Source: Bacteroidales bacterium UBA6192
GTDB taxonomy: Bacteria; Bacteroidota; Bacteroidia; Bacteroidales; F082
Assembly: GCA_002422725.1 (NCBI GenBank)
Contig: DITE01000007.1
Coordinates: 1-64,000 of the forward strand
DNA: 64,000 nucleotides
Direction: 5' to 3'
The position numbers and the translations under genes were made by a program. Below, piece by piece: positions 34,463-44,002 of this stretch. Position 1 is the first letter of the stretch, and the number at the start of each line of letters is the position of its first letter. The notes under the pieces were generated by a model. It worked only from the letters and a program-made list of their open reading frames with translations, ran no database searches and had not been told where the DNA came from.

Positions 34463-35716
34463 TCAGTTTATAACAACACTTTGCCTATACACACCATGCT
34501 TTGTAATCATTTCGAAAATATACACAGCAGGTGGAAAAGGCACATGAATCGTCAATAATTCACCTTGGTGTTCAACTCTACAATTCCACAAACGGCCATC
34601 CATGCCTATCAAACGCACGGCAAGCGGCGCAGTTTTTGTATTGTAATACAGGTAATCTCCATGCGATGGGTTGGGAAACAATCCAGTTAACGAACCGGAT
34701 AAATCAACCTCAGGCAAGTTTAGAAAGATTCCACAAGCCTCCAGTTTCAACTTGCTTTGCTGGCGGTATTCCCCAAGGCTTTGAAATACTGCATCGCCCG
34801 GGCAGAGTGTGGAGCAGCCATCGCGGTGGCCGGCCAGCACACCAAGGTGCTCATTGAGTGGATGTTGGTGCGTGGCTAAAGGAGGCAATGAATCCTTGGC
34901 CATTTTCCAGACAAGAAGTTCTGTGAGCGATTGAATCGCATCCGTTGTTGGTGGCTGATCCATAAAGGTACCTAACAGACAAATTCCCATGGTTCCCGTG
35001 TTCGATGCACAAAAATGCGCCCCAAGCACCTCATCCGTTTCCATGCCAGTGCCGGGATCACGACCTGCATAAATAGTTCCGTCGGGAGCTACCAGATAAT
35101 TATAGCCGATGTCGGACCAACCATTCACCTGTGTGTGATATGTGTAGATGCTCCTGACCAGGTTCGTGTAATCAGTGATTGTGTTTGACGTAGCTGAATG
35201 GTGCAGAATAATATTGTTTACGGTGTTGAATATCCGATCATAAACAGGTTCGGGCAACCCGCTTCTCCAGTCTTCCTGACTGATCATTTCCGGTTGACCG
35301 CAGTCGGTACGGAGGCTAACTGCAGCTTTATGTTTTAGGGTTTCGGGCAGTGATATCAAAAAGATTTCAACTTTTATTCCCCGCTTCAATCCATTCATCT
35401 CGATGCGGTACACCGGCTTATCAAATACGATCAAATTGCTTTGAACAACTGTACCTGTTTGCAAAACATGTTCGTCTCTACTAAGTGAATAAGACCCATT
35501 AGATGTTATAATTTCTATCTGACCCAAGCTACTCTCATCAGCTTTAATTGACATGGCATTTACAGCCAGCTCTGACCGATGGATCCAGGCGTTTCCATCC
35601 GCATCAATCGCCAGACTTTTTACATGCTGGGCAAATGTCATGGTTGGTATCAGGAGCATACCTAACAGTGAAATAAACCATTTACTCGCTTGAAAAAATT
35701 GTATATAATTCATCAT
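34463..35716 (-). CDS. T9SS-sorted N-acetylmuramoyl-L-alanine amidase (PGRP/amidase_2 domain)
   Basis: 417 residues from ATG 35716 (MMNYIQFFQ...), with a signal peptide ending near TMTFAQ; the frame open to 35767 begins with TTG. The amidase domain spans about residues 150-340: NIILHHSATSN, DIGYNYLVAPDG, AHFCASNTGTMGICLLG and LAGHRDGCSTLCPG, giving the zinc ligands His, His and Cys. The C-terminus is a type A T9SS sorting domain (GLFPNPSHGDYLYY through AVYIFEMI to RQSVVIN). A cell-surface or secreted wall hydrolase, possibly acting on other bacteria. Isolated, transcribed away from cysS. Confidence 0.88.
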   Translation of the reverse strand: MMNYIQFFQASKWFISLLGMLLIPTMTFAQHVKSLAIDADGNAWIHRSELAVNAMSIKADESSLGQIEIITSNGSYSLSRDEHVLQTGTVVQSNLIVFDKPVYRIEMNGLKRGIKVEIFLISLPETLKHKAAVSLRTDCGQPEMISQEDWRSGLPEPVYDRIFNTVNNIILHHSATSNTITDYTNLVRSIYTYHTQVNGWSDIGYNYLVAPDGTIYAGRDPGTGMETDEVLGAHFCASNTGTMGICLLGTFMDQPPTTDAIQSLTELLVWKMAKDSLPPLATHQHPLNEHLGVLAGHRDGCSTLCPGDAVFQSLGEYRQQSKLKLEACGIFLNLPEVDLSGSLTGLFPNPSHGDYLYYNTKTAPLAVRLIGMDGRLWNCRVEHQGELLTIHVPFPPAVYIFEMITKHGVYRQSVVIN

Positions 35717-35982
35717 TTGCTGCTTTTTCCGATGGTAAAAGTAGTCATAAGGCAGCTTCAACCTCAAAAAGACAATTTACCTTGACAATTAACGCTATCG
35801 GATTTGCCCCATACCGGAATTCATTCTCATGCTTATTTTTATTGTTTCATTGTTGACAGTAAGTATAATGTCAGAAATACGTAAGATGAACGTTTGGGAT
35901 AAAATCGGGAGGCGGCAAAAAGTGGTCTTCGTTGGCAATTCGATTTTTCGTTTCTTTGCAGTGTTTTTCAGTCTTTTGAATT

Positions 35983-37467
35983 ATGACAAGCCTCTACACC
36001 GACCAGAAACTGTTTGTTTATAATACGCTCAGCCGTAGCAAAGAAGTTTTTCAACCGCTTAATCCACCCCTTATCGGAATGTATGTTTGCGGTCCGACAG
36101 TTTATGGCGATGCACACCTGGGTCATGCCCGCCCGGCAATAACATTCGATCTGGTTTATCGCTACCTTGTTCATCTGGGCTATAAGGTGCGTTATGTGCG
36201 TAACATTACTGATGTTGGGCATCTGGAAAACGATTCCGATGAAGGCGAAGATAAGATTGCACAGAAAGCAAGGCTGGAGCAAGTTGAACCAATGGAAATT
36301 GTTCAACAGTACACCGTGCGATATCACCGAAATATGGATCAGCTGAATGTGTTGCGCCCCTCTATTGAGCCGCACGCCTCCGGACATATTATCGAACAGA
36401 TCGAAATGATCAAAAAAATTCTTGAATCTGGTTTCGCTTATGAGGTGAACGGTTCAGTTTATTTTGATGTGGAAAAGTATAATAGTAACCATCATTATGG
36501 TGTGCTATCGGGCCGGAAAATAGAGGATTTACTCAGCAACACACGTGTTTTGGCAGCTCAGGTTGAAAAGCGCAGCGGACTGGATTTTGCTCTCTGGAAA
36601 AAAGCGGAGGCATCACATATCATGCGCTGGCCATCGCCCTGGAGCGACGGATTCCCCGGCTGGCATATGGAATGCTCGGCAATGGGTTGCAAATATCTGG
36701 GCGATCAGTTCGACATTCACGGAGGTGGCATGGATTTGCTCTTCCCACACCACGAATCAGAAATCGCCCAGTCGACCATTGTCAATGGAAAAGCTCCTGT
36801 GCGTTATTGGATGCACAATAACATGATAACCATCAACGGGCAAAAAATGGGCAAGTCGCTTGGTAATGCCATGTCGCTCGACGACTTGTTTACCGGCAAC
36901 CATCCTCTGCTCGAAAAGGCATACAGCCCGATGACCATACGCTTTTTCATCCTTCAGGCACAATACCGAAGCACCCTCGACTTTTCGAACGAAGCCCTGC
37001 AGGCTGCCGAAAAAGGCATGAAGAAACTCCTTGTTGCCGCTGAAAGTTTGCAACAATTAAAAGCCGTAACAGATACCCAATCGCTCGGCATAAACAGCAT
37101 TTTTACAGCCTGTTACGAAGCCATGAACGACGATTTCAACAGTCCGGTTGTTATAGCCAACCTGTTCGAGGCTGTTCGCATTATCAATTCAGCAAAAGAT
37201 GGCCTGGCAGCAATAAACCAGCAAGATCTGGATCAGTTACAACAATTGTTCAAGGTGTTTGTATTTGACATTCTTGGGCTGATTGCCGAAGGAAGTAGCA
37301 GCAACCATGCCATTGTCGACGGACTGATGCAAACCATTATTCAACTCAGGCAGGATGCCCGTGCGAGAAAAGACTACGCCACCAGCGACATCATCCGCGA
37401 TAAACTCAACAATCTCAGCATTGTGCTCAAAGACGGAAAAGAAGGAACAAGTTGGGAACTGAAATAA
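35983..37467 (+). CDS. cysS: Cysteine-tRNA ligase
   Basis: 494 residues, class I synthetase. MYVCGPTVYGDAHLGHARP holds the first zinc cysteine and the HIGH motif (residues 45-48, HLGH). Other zinc ligands lie in HMECSAMG and FPHHESEIAQ. KMGKSLGN near residue 288 is the KMSKS loop. The C-terminal 100 residues form the anticodon-binding DALR-type helical region. Length is usual. ATG at 35983; a TTTCTTTG at 35950-35957 is close to the -7 consensus. Confidence 0.96.
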   Translation: MTSLYTDQKLFVYNTLSRSKEVFQPLNPPLIGMYVCGPTVYGDAHLGHARPAITFDLVYRYLVHLGYKVRYVRNITDVGHLENDSDEGEDKIAQKARLEQVEPMEIVQQYTVRYHRNMDQLNVLRPSIEPHASGHIIEQIEMIKKILESGFAYEVNGSVYFDVEKYNSNHHYGVLSGRKIEDLLSNTRVLAAQVEKRSGLDFALWKKAEASHIMRWPSPWSDGFPGWHMECSAMGCKYLGDQFDIHGGGMDLLFPHHESEIAQSTIVNGKAPVRYWMHNNMITINGQKMGKSLGNAMSLDDLFTGNHPLLEKAYSPMTIRFFILQAQYRSTLDFSNEALQAAEKGMKKLLVAAESLQQLKAVTDTQSLGINSIFTACYEAMNDDFNSPVVIANLFEAVRIINSAKDGLAAINQQDLDQLQQLFKVFVFDILGLIAEGSSSNHAIVDGLMQTIIQLRQDARARKDYATSDIIRDKLNNLSIVLKDGKEGTSWELK

Positions 37468-37653
37468 GATTGGGTTTAGAATTAATTTTACACCACTAAT
37501 TTTTCCAATTCCCTCTACCACTTTTCGCCTGTAGTTTCGCCACTGTCATGAGCATCTTCCAATAAATTATTGTTATCTGATCATTGGCGCACCATATTGC
37601 ACTCATTGTCCGAACTTTTTACATGGCCGCTTGTTTAAAACCAAAGACCGGAT

Positions 37654-38355
37654 ATGAAACAAATACTAATCGTTGGTGCTGGTTCTGGAATCGGATTCGC
37701 ACTAGTTAACCACTTGCATAAAGAAAATCACAGACTTTTCGTAATCACCCGCCAAGCCGAAAAACTTAGCCACTTGAGTGGTATCAGTTTTGTTGACCCT
37801 GATTTTATGAACGAAAACTGGTTCGCCGACGGTTTGCCCGACAGGCTTGACGGGCTGGTGTATTGTCCGGGTACAATCAACCTGAAGCCGATCCGTGGTC
37901 TAAAACTGGCCGACTTCCGAAACGATTTTGAAGTAAACGTTGTAGGTGCAGTAAAAGTCGTTCAGGCTGCTTACAAAGCACTTAAAGCATCTGATTCGGC
38001 CTCTGTTGTGCTTTTTAGTACGGTCGCCGTGTCGCAGGGAATGCCATTTCACAGTTCGGTTGCAGCAGCAAAAGGGGCAGTTGAGGGTCTTGCCCGGTCG
38101 TTGGCTGCCGAACTTGCTCCCACAATCAGGGTGAATGTTGTGGCCCCCTCACTTACCAATACACCATTGGCAGTCAGGTTGTTGTCGTCAGACGAAAAAA
38201 TTGAAGCTTCTGCCAAAAAACATCCCTTACAGCGTATCGGCATGCCGGATGACATAGCAAATGCTGTTGTCTTTTTACTTGGTGACGGTTCATCATGGGT
38301 CACTGGTCAGGTTTTGGCGGTAGATGGCGGATTGTCGACTCTGAAAATTGGATGA
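37654..38355 (+). CDS. Short-chain dehydrogenase/reductase (SDR)
   Basis: 233 residues, Rossmann fold with the cofactor motif GAGSGIG (residues 7-13), LVYCPGT in the NAG-motif region, and a catalytic set with Ser in VVLFSTVAVSQ. The usual YxxxK appears as SSVAAAKGAV, so the catalytic Tyr is replaced by Val/Ser while the Lys is kept. The C-terminus (VTGQVLAVDGGLSTL) is typical SDR. It overlaps a broken flavin reductase gene by 4 nt (ATGA), so both were once one operon. Substrate unknown; the missing Tyr raises doubt about oxidoreductase activity. Confidence 0.85.
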   Translation: MKQILIVGAGSGIGFALVNHLHKENHRLFVITRQAEKLSHLSGISFVDPDFMNENWFADGLPDRLDGLVYCPGTINLKPIRGLKLADFRNDFEVNVVGAVKVVQAAYKALKASDSASVVLFSTVAVSQGMPFHSSVAAAKGAVEGLARSLAAELAPTIRVNVVAPSLTNTPLAVRLLSSDEKIEASAKKHPLQRIGMPDDIANAVVFLLGDGSSWVTGQVLAVDGGLSTLKIG

Positions 38356-38600
38356 TGACATCTCTCAGACATATTGATCGTGATGCGATTGCCACCATGG
38401 AGAAGGGATACCGGACCAACTTCATCAATTCCCTTTCCGGTTTTAAAAGCCTGAACATGGTTGGCACGATCAATCCGGAAGGAAAAACCAATCTTGCTGT
38501 TTTTTCACAGGTTTTTCACCTGGGCGCCAATCCTGCACTCATGGGAATGATCGTAAGGCCCGACTCAGTGCCCAGGCATACACTAACCAACATGTTGTAA
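38352..38600 (+). pseudogene. Truncated flavin reductase-like gene
   Basis: Starts at ATG 38352, overlapping the SDR stop. The 82 residues that remain (RTNFINSLSGFKSLNMVGT, TNLAVFSQVFHLGANPALMG, RPDSVPRHTLTNM) match the N-terminal part of flavin reductase-like proteins that are normally about 200 residues long; the reading then ends in LL-stop. The rest of the gene is absent before the antiporter gene that ends 42 nt later on the other strand. A deletion or insertion end is likely at about 38595-38640. Confidence 0.75.
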
Positions 38601-38642
38601 ACAGGGCAGATTGAAAATATGCATGCAGACATGAAATCATAA

Positions 38643-40919
38643 CTAATTTTTGTTTGAAAGTATCAGCGTTGAAGGCATGTCGGACAGCCATACACTCTTT
38701 GTTTCAATTAGCTTTTTCCAACTGTCAGTGCTAACAAACATTAAATCATTTTTAATGAAAAAATCTTTTTCCAGATTTCGTTTATTGACAAGGTTGATAT
38801 GATTTGGTGCGAACTGTTCAATTGCTCTAATGAGTTCCTTTATTTCAGAATTAGATTTTATATGCCCGACTGCATCCAAAACAGTGATTTGTGAGCCTGA
38901 ATTTTTGATCAATTTCTGGGCAAACAGAATCAGGTAAATATCCTTTTCGCTAAAAACCGGAATAAATACACGGTCTATCTTTCCAAAACCTTTATCTATC
39001 AATACACCAACTGAAGTTTCACATTTATCAATTATCGTTCGGGTTCTATCATCAAAAGGAGCGTTTTCAAACAAATTCTCTTTTCCAGTAACTTGATTAA
39101 TCAATTTTTCGGGATTTATGATTTTGGTGGTGAACCCTAAAATTTTCCCCAAGAGGCTTCCTTCATAAATAGATTGGCCTATGCCAATTAAAAGCAAGTC
39201 ATATTTTCCTCTGTTCGCAACTTCGACAATATCAGCATCTATATCATTTGTTGCTTTATAAAGAGTTGTGATCTTTTGATTCAGGGTTACTGATTCCTGA
39301 ATGATAGGGGCAAAGCTATTCGCTTCGTATTCAGGTGTTTTAAAACGATCCAGCTTATTATTCGATGTTAAGTGCATTGCTGTAATGGCTGCATTATCCT
39401 TCAAGTTTTTTGTCAATCCGTTGGCTAATCGTAGCAGCGATTTTCCACTTTCAGGATTACCAAATGACACAAGTATTTTGTACTTGCTTATTTCATTAAT
39501 TTCCTGAAAGACTTCGTCAGATTTTGATTTGAACGCCCAGTTTATGAATGCCAAAGCCGGCCCTGTCATAAAGGTTGTGACCAAAGCCATAATCACCATC
39601 ATAGCAAAAATTTCGGGAGTCAGCACACCCAAATCATATCCTATGTTCAAAATCACCAATTCCATTAGGCCACGGGTATTCATCAAGGCCCCAATTGTTA
39701 AGCTATCTTTCCAGCTTTGACCAACATATTTTGCAGCCAGAGCACTTCCAATGAATTTACCTGTAACAGCTACAACAATTATCAGACCTGTAACTTTCCA
39801 AAGATATGGATCGTCAAGTAATCCAATTTGAGTACGTAAACCTGTATATACAAAAAACAAAGGCAATAATAGAACCAAAGCAACATCTTCAACTTTTTCA
39901 ATAAAAATACTTCTGAATTTCGCATTGTCGGGCATTATAGCGCCAGCCATAAAAGCACCAAACAGTGCATGAATACCAATGACTTCTGAAGCATAAGCCG
40001 AAAGAATTAGTGTTAGGAAAAAGATTGCGACAATTGGTTTGCTCAAGTTTTCTCTGGAAGCATGCAGATGTCCAACGCGCCACAAAAACGGCCGAACTAC
40101 CTTTATCATAAAAAACACATACCCTGCTGCCAACAAAATGGTGTAAATGGAACTTACAAAAGAACCCGCTTTAACAATAGCAATAATTACTGCCAATAAC
40201 GACCAGGCTGTAATATCATCGGCAGCTGCACAAGTAATAACAATTGTTCCTATTCGGGTTTTATGGATTCCGCGCTCTTGCATAATCCGGGCAAGAACAG
40301 GAAATGCGGTTATACTCATTGAAATGCCCATAAACAATCCGAAGGAAAAGAATTGAACACCATCAGGTGCAAATGACCGATAAATAAAATATGCCAAACC
40401 CATGCCCAGTGCAAACGGAATAATGATACTTGCATGACTGATGACTATCGCATCATGGGCTTTATTTCTAAGCACCTTTAAATCTAACTCCATGCCGATA
40501 ATAAACATAAACAAGATCAGTCCGATTTGGCTGATAAACTGTAGGTTTCCTAAGGAATGATCTGGAAATAATGCTGTTGAAAATTCCGGAAAGTAAAAAC
40601 CAATTAAAGATGGTCCAAGAATTATTCCTGCGACAATCTCTCCTATGACTATAGGTTGGCCTATTTTTTTACAAATCCAACCCAAAAGACGCGCTACAAA
40701 AATAATGGTGACAATTTGTGCCAAAAGTACGGCCAACGGATGTTCCAAATTGTAAAGCAAAGAATCAATAAACTGGTCCCAATAACTAATTTCAGATTTT
40801 GAAATTACTATGTCTCGTCCATTTTCCAATTTTGAACCCACCAAAACAATCCAATACATTAAGGCAGAAAATCCGCCTATAATTCCTACATAGAAAATAA
40901 TGTTTTTAAATTTTTTCAT
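38643..40919 (-). CDS. Cation:proton antiporter, CPA2 family, with C-terminal USP-like domain
   Basis: 758 residues. One extra N-terminal helix, then about 12 membrane segments with the CPA2 signature (GQPIVIGEIVAGIILGPSLIG, IGMELDLKVL, CAAADDITAWSLLAV with the essential Asp pair, HALFGAFMAGAIMPD). From about residue 470 a soluble domain shows universal-stress-protein-like strands (KILVSFGNPESGKSLLRLA, YDLLLIGIGQSIYEGS). It exchanges Na+ or K+ for protons at the inner membrane. The gene ends next to the flavin reductase fragment and is more AT-rich than the genes to its left. Confidence 0.9.
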   Translation of the reverse strand: MKKFKNIIFYVGIIGGFSALMYWIVLVGSKLENGRDIVISKSEISYWDQFIDSLLYNLEHPLAVLLAQIVTIIFVARLLGWICKKIGQPIVIGEIVAGIILGPSLIGFYFPEFSTALFPDHSLGNLQFISQIGLILFMFIIGMELDLKVLRNKAHDAIVISHASIIIPFALGMGLAYFIYRSFAPDGVQFFSFGLFMGISMSITAFPVLARIMQERGIHKTRIGTIVITCAAADDITAWSLLAVIIAIVKAGSFVSSIYTILLAAGYVFFMIKVVRPFLWRVGHLHASRENLSKPIVAIFFLTLILSAYASEVIGIHALFGAFMAGAIMPDNAKFRSIFIEKVEDVALVLLLPLFFVYTGLRTQIGLLDDPYLWKVTGLIIVVAVTGKFIGSALAAKYVGQSWKDSLTIGALMNTRGLMELVILNIGYDLGVLTPEIFAMMVIMALVTTFMTGPALAFINWAFKSKSDEVFQEINEISKYKILVSFGNPESGKSLLRLANGLTKNLKDNAAITAMHLTSNNKLDRFKTPEYEANSFAPIIQESVTLNQKITTLYKATNDIDADIVEVANRGKYDLLLIGIGQSIYEGSLLGKILGFTTKIINPEKLINQVTGKENLFENAPFDDRTRTIIDKCETSVGVLIDKGFGKIDRVFIPVFSEKDIYLILFAQKLIKNSGSQITVLDAVGHIKSNSEIKELIRAIEQFAPNHINLVNKRNLEKDFFIKNDLMFVSTDSWKKLIETKSVWLSDMPSTLILSNKN

Positions 40920-41098
40920 TGATCTAAAAATACAAATGCATTTAATAGTACATATGATTACTCTTGTTCAAACCACATAACAATTCAACTCTTTCGACCT
41001 TCTAAATCTGTTTATAAGCGCAAAATAACACTACATTATCATTTACTGACTAACGATTCTCACTCATAAACCTTGGTTTTTTTCTTATAAAGACTTGG

Positions 41099-41566
41099 TT
41101 AATTAATTCTATGGGCATAAAAATATACTTTCGGGCAATAATCACATGTTGTGGCTCGCCAAGTGCCCTCTATTTTGCTTTGGTCGCTACTTTTCAGGTT
41201 GAAATAGATGCTGATTTCCGTTTGAAAATTACAGAATCTGCCAGCCACAGAAGATTTTAACAGTTGGCTGGAATAAAAGTATTTTTTGTCAGCCGGTGCT
41301 ATCCAAACGTGGTGCTGCCCATTAAACTGCAATATCAGGTCCTCACCTTTTCTTTCTAAAGTAAAAGTAGCCGGTACGTCTGCGAAATTGGTTTCCACAC
41401 AATGATTGACAATAGCCTGATGTGATTTTTCATCCAATTGCCACGTACTGTGTAATTGATTCTCATTCTCCTTTTCTCCTCCGGGTCTTGCGCATGCACT
41501 TAGCAACATAGCCAGACCTGCCACACTGTTTGTAATAATCCTGAGTCTCATTTGTGAATTCTCCAT
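41099..41566 (-). CDS. Small lipoprotein of unknown function
   Basis: 155 residues (150 from the second ATG at 41551). A short hydrophobic signal ends with the lipobox LLSAC, so the mature form is lipid-anchored at Cys. The body is beta-rich (FTLERKGEDLILQFNGQH, IEGTWRATTCDYCPKVYF) with three further Cys. Nothing identifies its role. It lies 30 nt after the TIM-barrel gene's stop codon position in the same orientation and may be co-transcribed with it. Confidence 0.65.
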   Translation of the reverse strand: MENSQMRLRIITNSVAGLAMLLSACARPGGEKENENQLHSTWQLDEKSHQAIVNHCVETNFADVPATFTLERKGEDLILQFNGQHHVWIAPADKKYFYSSQLLKSSVAGRFCNFQTEISIYFNLKSSDQSKIEGTWRATTCDYCPKVYFYAHRIN

Positions 41567-41596
41567 CTATTTTCTTAACAATTGTATCCTCCAGAT

Positions 41597-42370
41597 TCAA
41601 TTAAATTGATTCAAACTATTTTTCAGCTTATTGTATCCTGTCCTGTATTGTTTCATTATTGATTTAAATAATTCACCACTTGAAGGTGGTGTAAGCACAA
41701 TGGCATCGGCTCCTGAATGAATAGATGATTGGATATTCACAATGGTTTTGCCGCCGGTGGCAATTATGGGATAACAAGGTGCGGCATACTTTATATGCTC
41801 AACAATGGAAGCCGTGTTAGAGCCTCCCGTTACGTGAAAAACATCTACCCCCGCATTAACTCTGTCACGGAAAGAGAATTCCTTAATGGATACACTTGAA
41901 ATGATTGGGATATTTACTTTGCGCTTTATCGCTTCAATATCCTTATTCTTAAAGGGCTGATTAACAATGACTGCTGCTGCACCCATACTTTCAGCAGCAA
42001 TTGCCATTTCTAAAGAAACTTTACCTTGTGTCAATCCTCCGCCTACACCACATATTACAGGCTTATCTGCGAAATCAATTAAGGATTTCATTATTTTAGA
42101 TGAAGGAGTGAAAGGATATACGGCTAAAACGGCATCAGAATCATTGTTTTCGATCAACGCCATATCTGTTGAAAATATCAATGATTTAATATTGAATTTT
42201 CCGAGCAATATTCCATTACATTTTTCTGCAATAATATGGGGGGTAGCAATCTTTTTCGATTGTTTTTTCGATGTTGTAAAGAGGTTTAAAAAAAAGGGTC
42301 TTTTCACACTTTCTGATTCCCAAATAGACCCGTTAGTAATACTTGCATCCATTTTAATGCGAATTAGCAT
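41597..42370 (-). CDS. TIM-barrel phosphate-binding protein of unknown substrate
   Basis: About 258 residues from ATG 42370 (the frame open to 42376 starts with TTG; ATG 42352 is another option). Late strands and loops resemble TIM-barrel enzymes with a C-terminal phosphate site: KPVICGVGGGLTQGKVSLE, AAAVIVNQPF, PIISSVSI, GVDVFHVTGGSN, PIIATGGKTIVN, GADAIVLTPPSSGELF. This is close in style to NanE, ThiG and KDPG-aldolase-like proteins, without an exact match. It lies between the LytTR regulator and the lipoprotein, all on the minus strand. Confidence 0.6.
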   Translation of the reverse strand: MLIRIKMDASITNGSIWESESVKRPFFLNLFTTSKKQSKKIATPHIIAEKCNGILLGKFNIKSLIFSTDMALIENNDSDAVLAVYPFTPSSKIMKSLIDFADKPVICGVGGGLTQGKVSLEMAIAAESMGAAAVIVNQPFKNKDIEAIKRKVNIPIISSVSIKEFSFRDRVNAGVDVFHVTGGSNTASIVEHIKYAAPCYPIIATGGKTIVNIQSSIHSGADAIVLTPPSSGELFKSIMKQYRTGYNKLKNSLNQFN

Positions 42371-42461
42371 TGACAAAATTGCTGATAAATTCAGGGGGGA
42401 AATTCAGAGTCGGATTGAAAGGCAGATGAAATGTAACAAGAATGAAAAAATATGTAATGAA

Positions 42462-43187
42462 TCAGATTTTGACCTTTTGCAGAAAATCGTTTCGGTATGT
42501 ATCGCTCAACGTGAGAATGATTTTTTTGCCTTTCTCTGAAATTAAATTTGTGGTGATTTCATCAAATGAAAAGACCTGAACTGCCTTGATTGAAATAATT
42601 TCTTTTTTGTTTACTCTGCAAAAATCAGAGGATGGTAGCAATTCAGTCAATTTTTCAAAAGCTATATTTTTCAATACAAATTCTTCATCGTTAAAAAGCC
42701 GGGCAACCTTGTCTCTGCTATCGTTTTCTGATGTTTTTATGTAAGCAATTTTGTCAAAAAAAAGTATAGCTTTTCCTTTGTTGGTATTAAGTTGAATAAA
42801 TGTTTTGTTGTTTTGGTATGTCGAATTGCCTATATGCTTTATAGCTTTTTCAATGGCTTGTTTAAGACGATCAATCTTGATGGGTTTTTTTATGTAGTCC
42901 AGTGCGTTTAGATCAAAGGCATCTGCTGCATATTCTTTATAAGCTGTTGTGAAAATAACTGGTTTCCCATTTAACAAGTTTGCAACTTGTAGGCCATTCA
43001 TTACTGGCATTTCAATATCGAGAATACACAGATCGAAATCAAGGTTTGGCAGTTCAGCTAAAAATAATGTAGGATTGTTAAATGCCTTTACAACCTCCAA
43101 CTCAGGAAGCTGGTCACAGAGCATTTTAAGGTAAGTTAAACCCGGCAACTCGTCATCTAGCAGCAAGCATTTTAGCCTTGTGTTCAA
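42462..43187 (-). CDS. LytTR-family response regulator
   Basis: 241 residues: REC domain (LLLDDELPG, phospho-Asp in LCILDIEMPVMNG, VIFTTAYKEYAADAF, YIKKPI) then a LytTR DNA-binding domain (FDKIAYIKTSENDSRD, CRVNKKEIISIKAVQVFSF, RNDFLQKV). The frame can only open with TTG at 43187 (or a still rarer codon), overlapping the kinase gene by 35 nt; there is no nearby ATG, so the start is translationally coupled and uncertain. Partner kinase is directly upstream. Confidence 0.88.
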   Translation of the reverse strand: MNTRLKCLLLDDELPGLTYLKMLCDQLPELEVVKAFNNPTLFLAELPNLDFDLCILDIEMPVMNGLQVANLLNGKPVIFTTAYKEYAADAFDLNALDYIKKPIKIDRLKQAIEKAIKHIGNSTYQNNKTFIQLNTNKGKAILFFDKIAYIKTSENDSRDKVARLFNDEEFVLKNIAFEKLTELLPSSDFCRVNKKEIISIKAVQVFSFDEITTNLISEKGKKIILTLSDTYRNDFLQKVKI

Positions 43188-43920
43188 GCAAATTAATTTT
43201 TAAATGTGTTGTATATACTTCACCTTCAGCATATTTATCCAGTTTGAAACTTTCTTTGTAGATAATTTGTAGACGTTGTTTCAAGGTATCGATACCTATT
43301 CCGCCTTTTTCCTTTCTCATTGGGCTTCGCCCTGAAATTTTATTAGAAACGGTCAGACAAAATGTATTGTCTTTGAATTCGAACACTATTGAGATAAACG
43401 AATCTGCACTTTGCAAGTCTGCGTGCTTAAAAGCGTTTTCAATCAGGTCAATCGAAATCAAAGGAGCTAATACCTTTTGCTCATATAAGGGTTCAGCTTC
43501 ATTGACTAAGGATTTTACTTTTAAGTCAAAAAGCGGACTGACCTTTATTTTATTGATTTCAATCAGATTTAAGGCAAATTCGATTTCTTCTTTTGGAGTA
43601 ACATATTTGCTTCTACTATCATAAAGTATGTAATCCAATACGTTAGCTAATTTGTCAAGAGCAAAATATGTTTGGTAAGCGTGTGATTGTATTGAATTAA
43701 GAATGTTCTTGAAAAGATGAGGATTGAGTTTCGATTCAAGTGTTTGCAATTCAAGACTATTGATTTTACTTTCCAATAATTGAAATTTGTCGTCAATTTC
43801 TTTTCTTTTTTCCTCTGATTTGGTTAGCCTAAGATACAGATAAACAATAATCAACAGAAGAATAATTCCTATTACTATTGAGATTAAAACTTGATTTGAT
43901 ATAACTGTTAATCCTGTCAT
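43153..43920 (-). CDS. LytS-type sensor histidine kinase, short form
   Basis: 255 residues: one N-terminal membrane segment (VLISIVIGIILLLIIVYLYL), a short coiled coil, the His_kinase motif ESKLNPHLFKNILNSIQSH with phospho-His near residue 68, and an HATPase part (IDLIENAFKHAD, GGIGIDTLKQRL). There is almost no extracytoplasmic sensor. A -7 box ends only 7 nt before the ATG, so the mRNA could be nearly leaderless. Pairs with the LytTR regulator it overlaps. Confidence 0.88.
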   Translation of the reverse strand: MTGLTVISNQVLISIVIGIILLLIIVYLYLRLTKSEEKRKEIDDKFQLLESKINSLELQTLESKLNPHLFKNILNSIQSHAYQTYFALDKLANVLDYILYDSRSKYVTPKEEIEFALNLIEINKIKVSPLFDLKVKSLVNEAEPLYEQKVLAPLISIDLIENAFKHADLQSADSFISIVFEFKDNTFCLTVSNKISGRSPMRKEKGGIGIDTLKQRLQIIYKESFKLDKYAEGEVYTTHLKINLLEHKAKMLAAR

Positions 43921-43927
43921 TTAATCG

Positions 43928-43935
43928 CAAAGTTA
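43928..43935 (-). promoter_or_regulatory. Candidate -7 box just ahead of the LytS-type kinase
   Basis: Minus-strand TAACTTTG fits TAnnTTTG and ends 7 nt before the ATG at 43920; a start site 4-7 nt downstream would leave a leader of at most a few nucleotides. Confidence 0.35.
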
Positions 43936-44002
43936 AATAATTTGGCCGTCTTTCTCTTTATGCGTTGGCAAAAAAGTGTCCAGAATGGTTTAAAAATAGT
44001 CA

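Noticed and set aside
41967..42539. 190-residue plus-strand frame
   Set aside because: Antisense to the TIM-barrel protein and LytTR regulator, which have clear motifs; no recognisable protein features.
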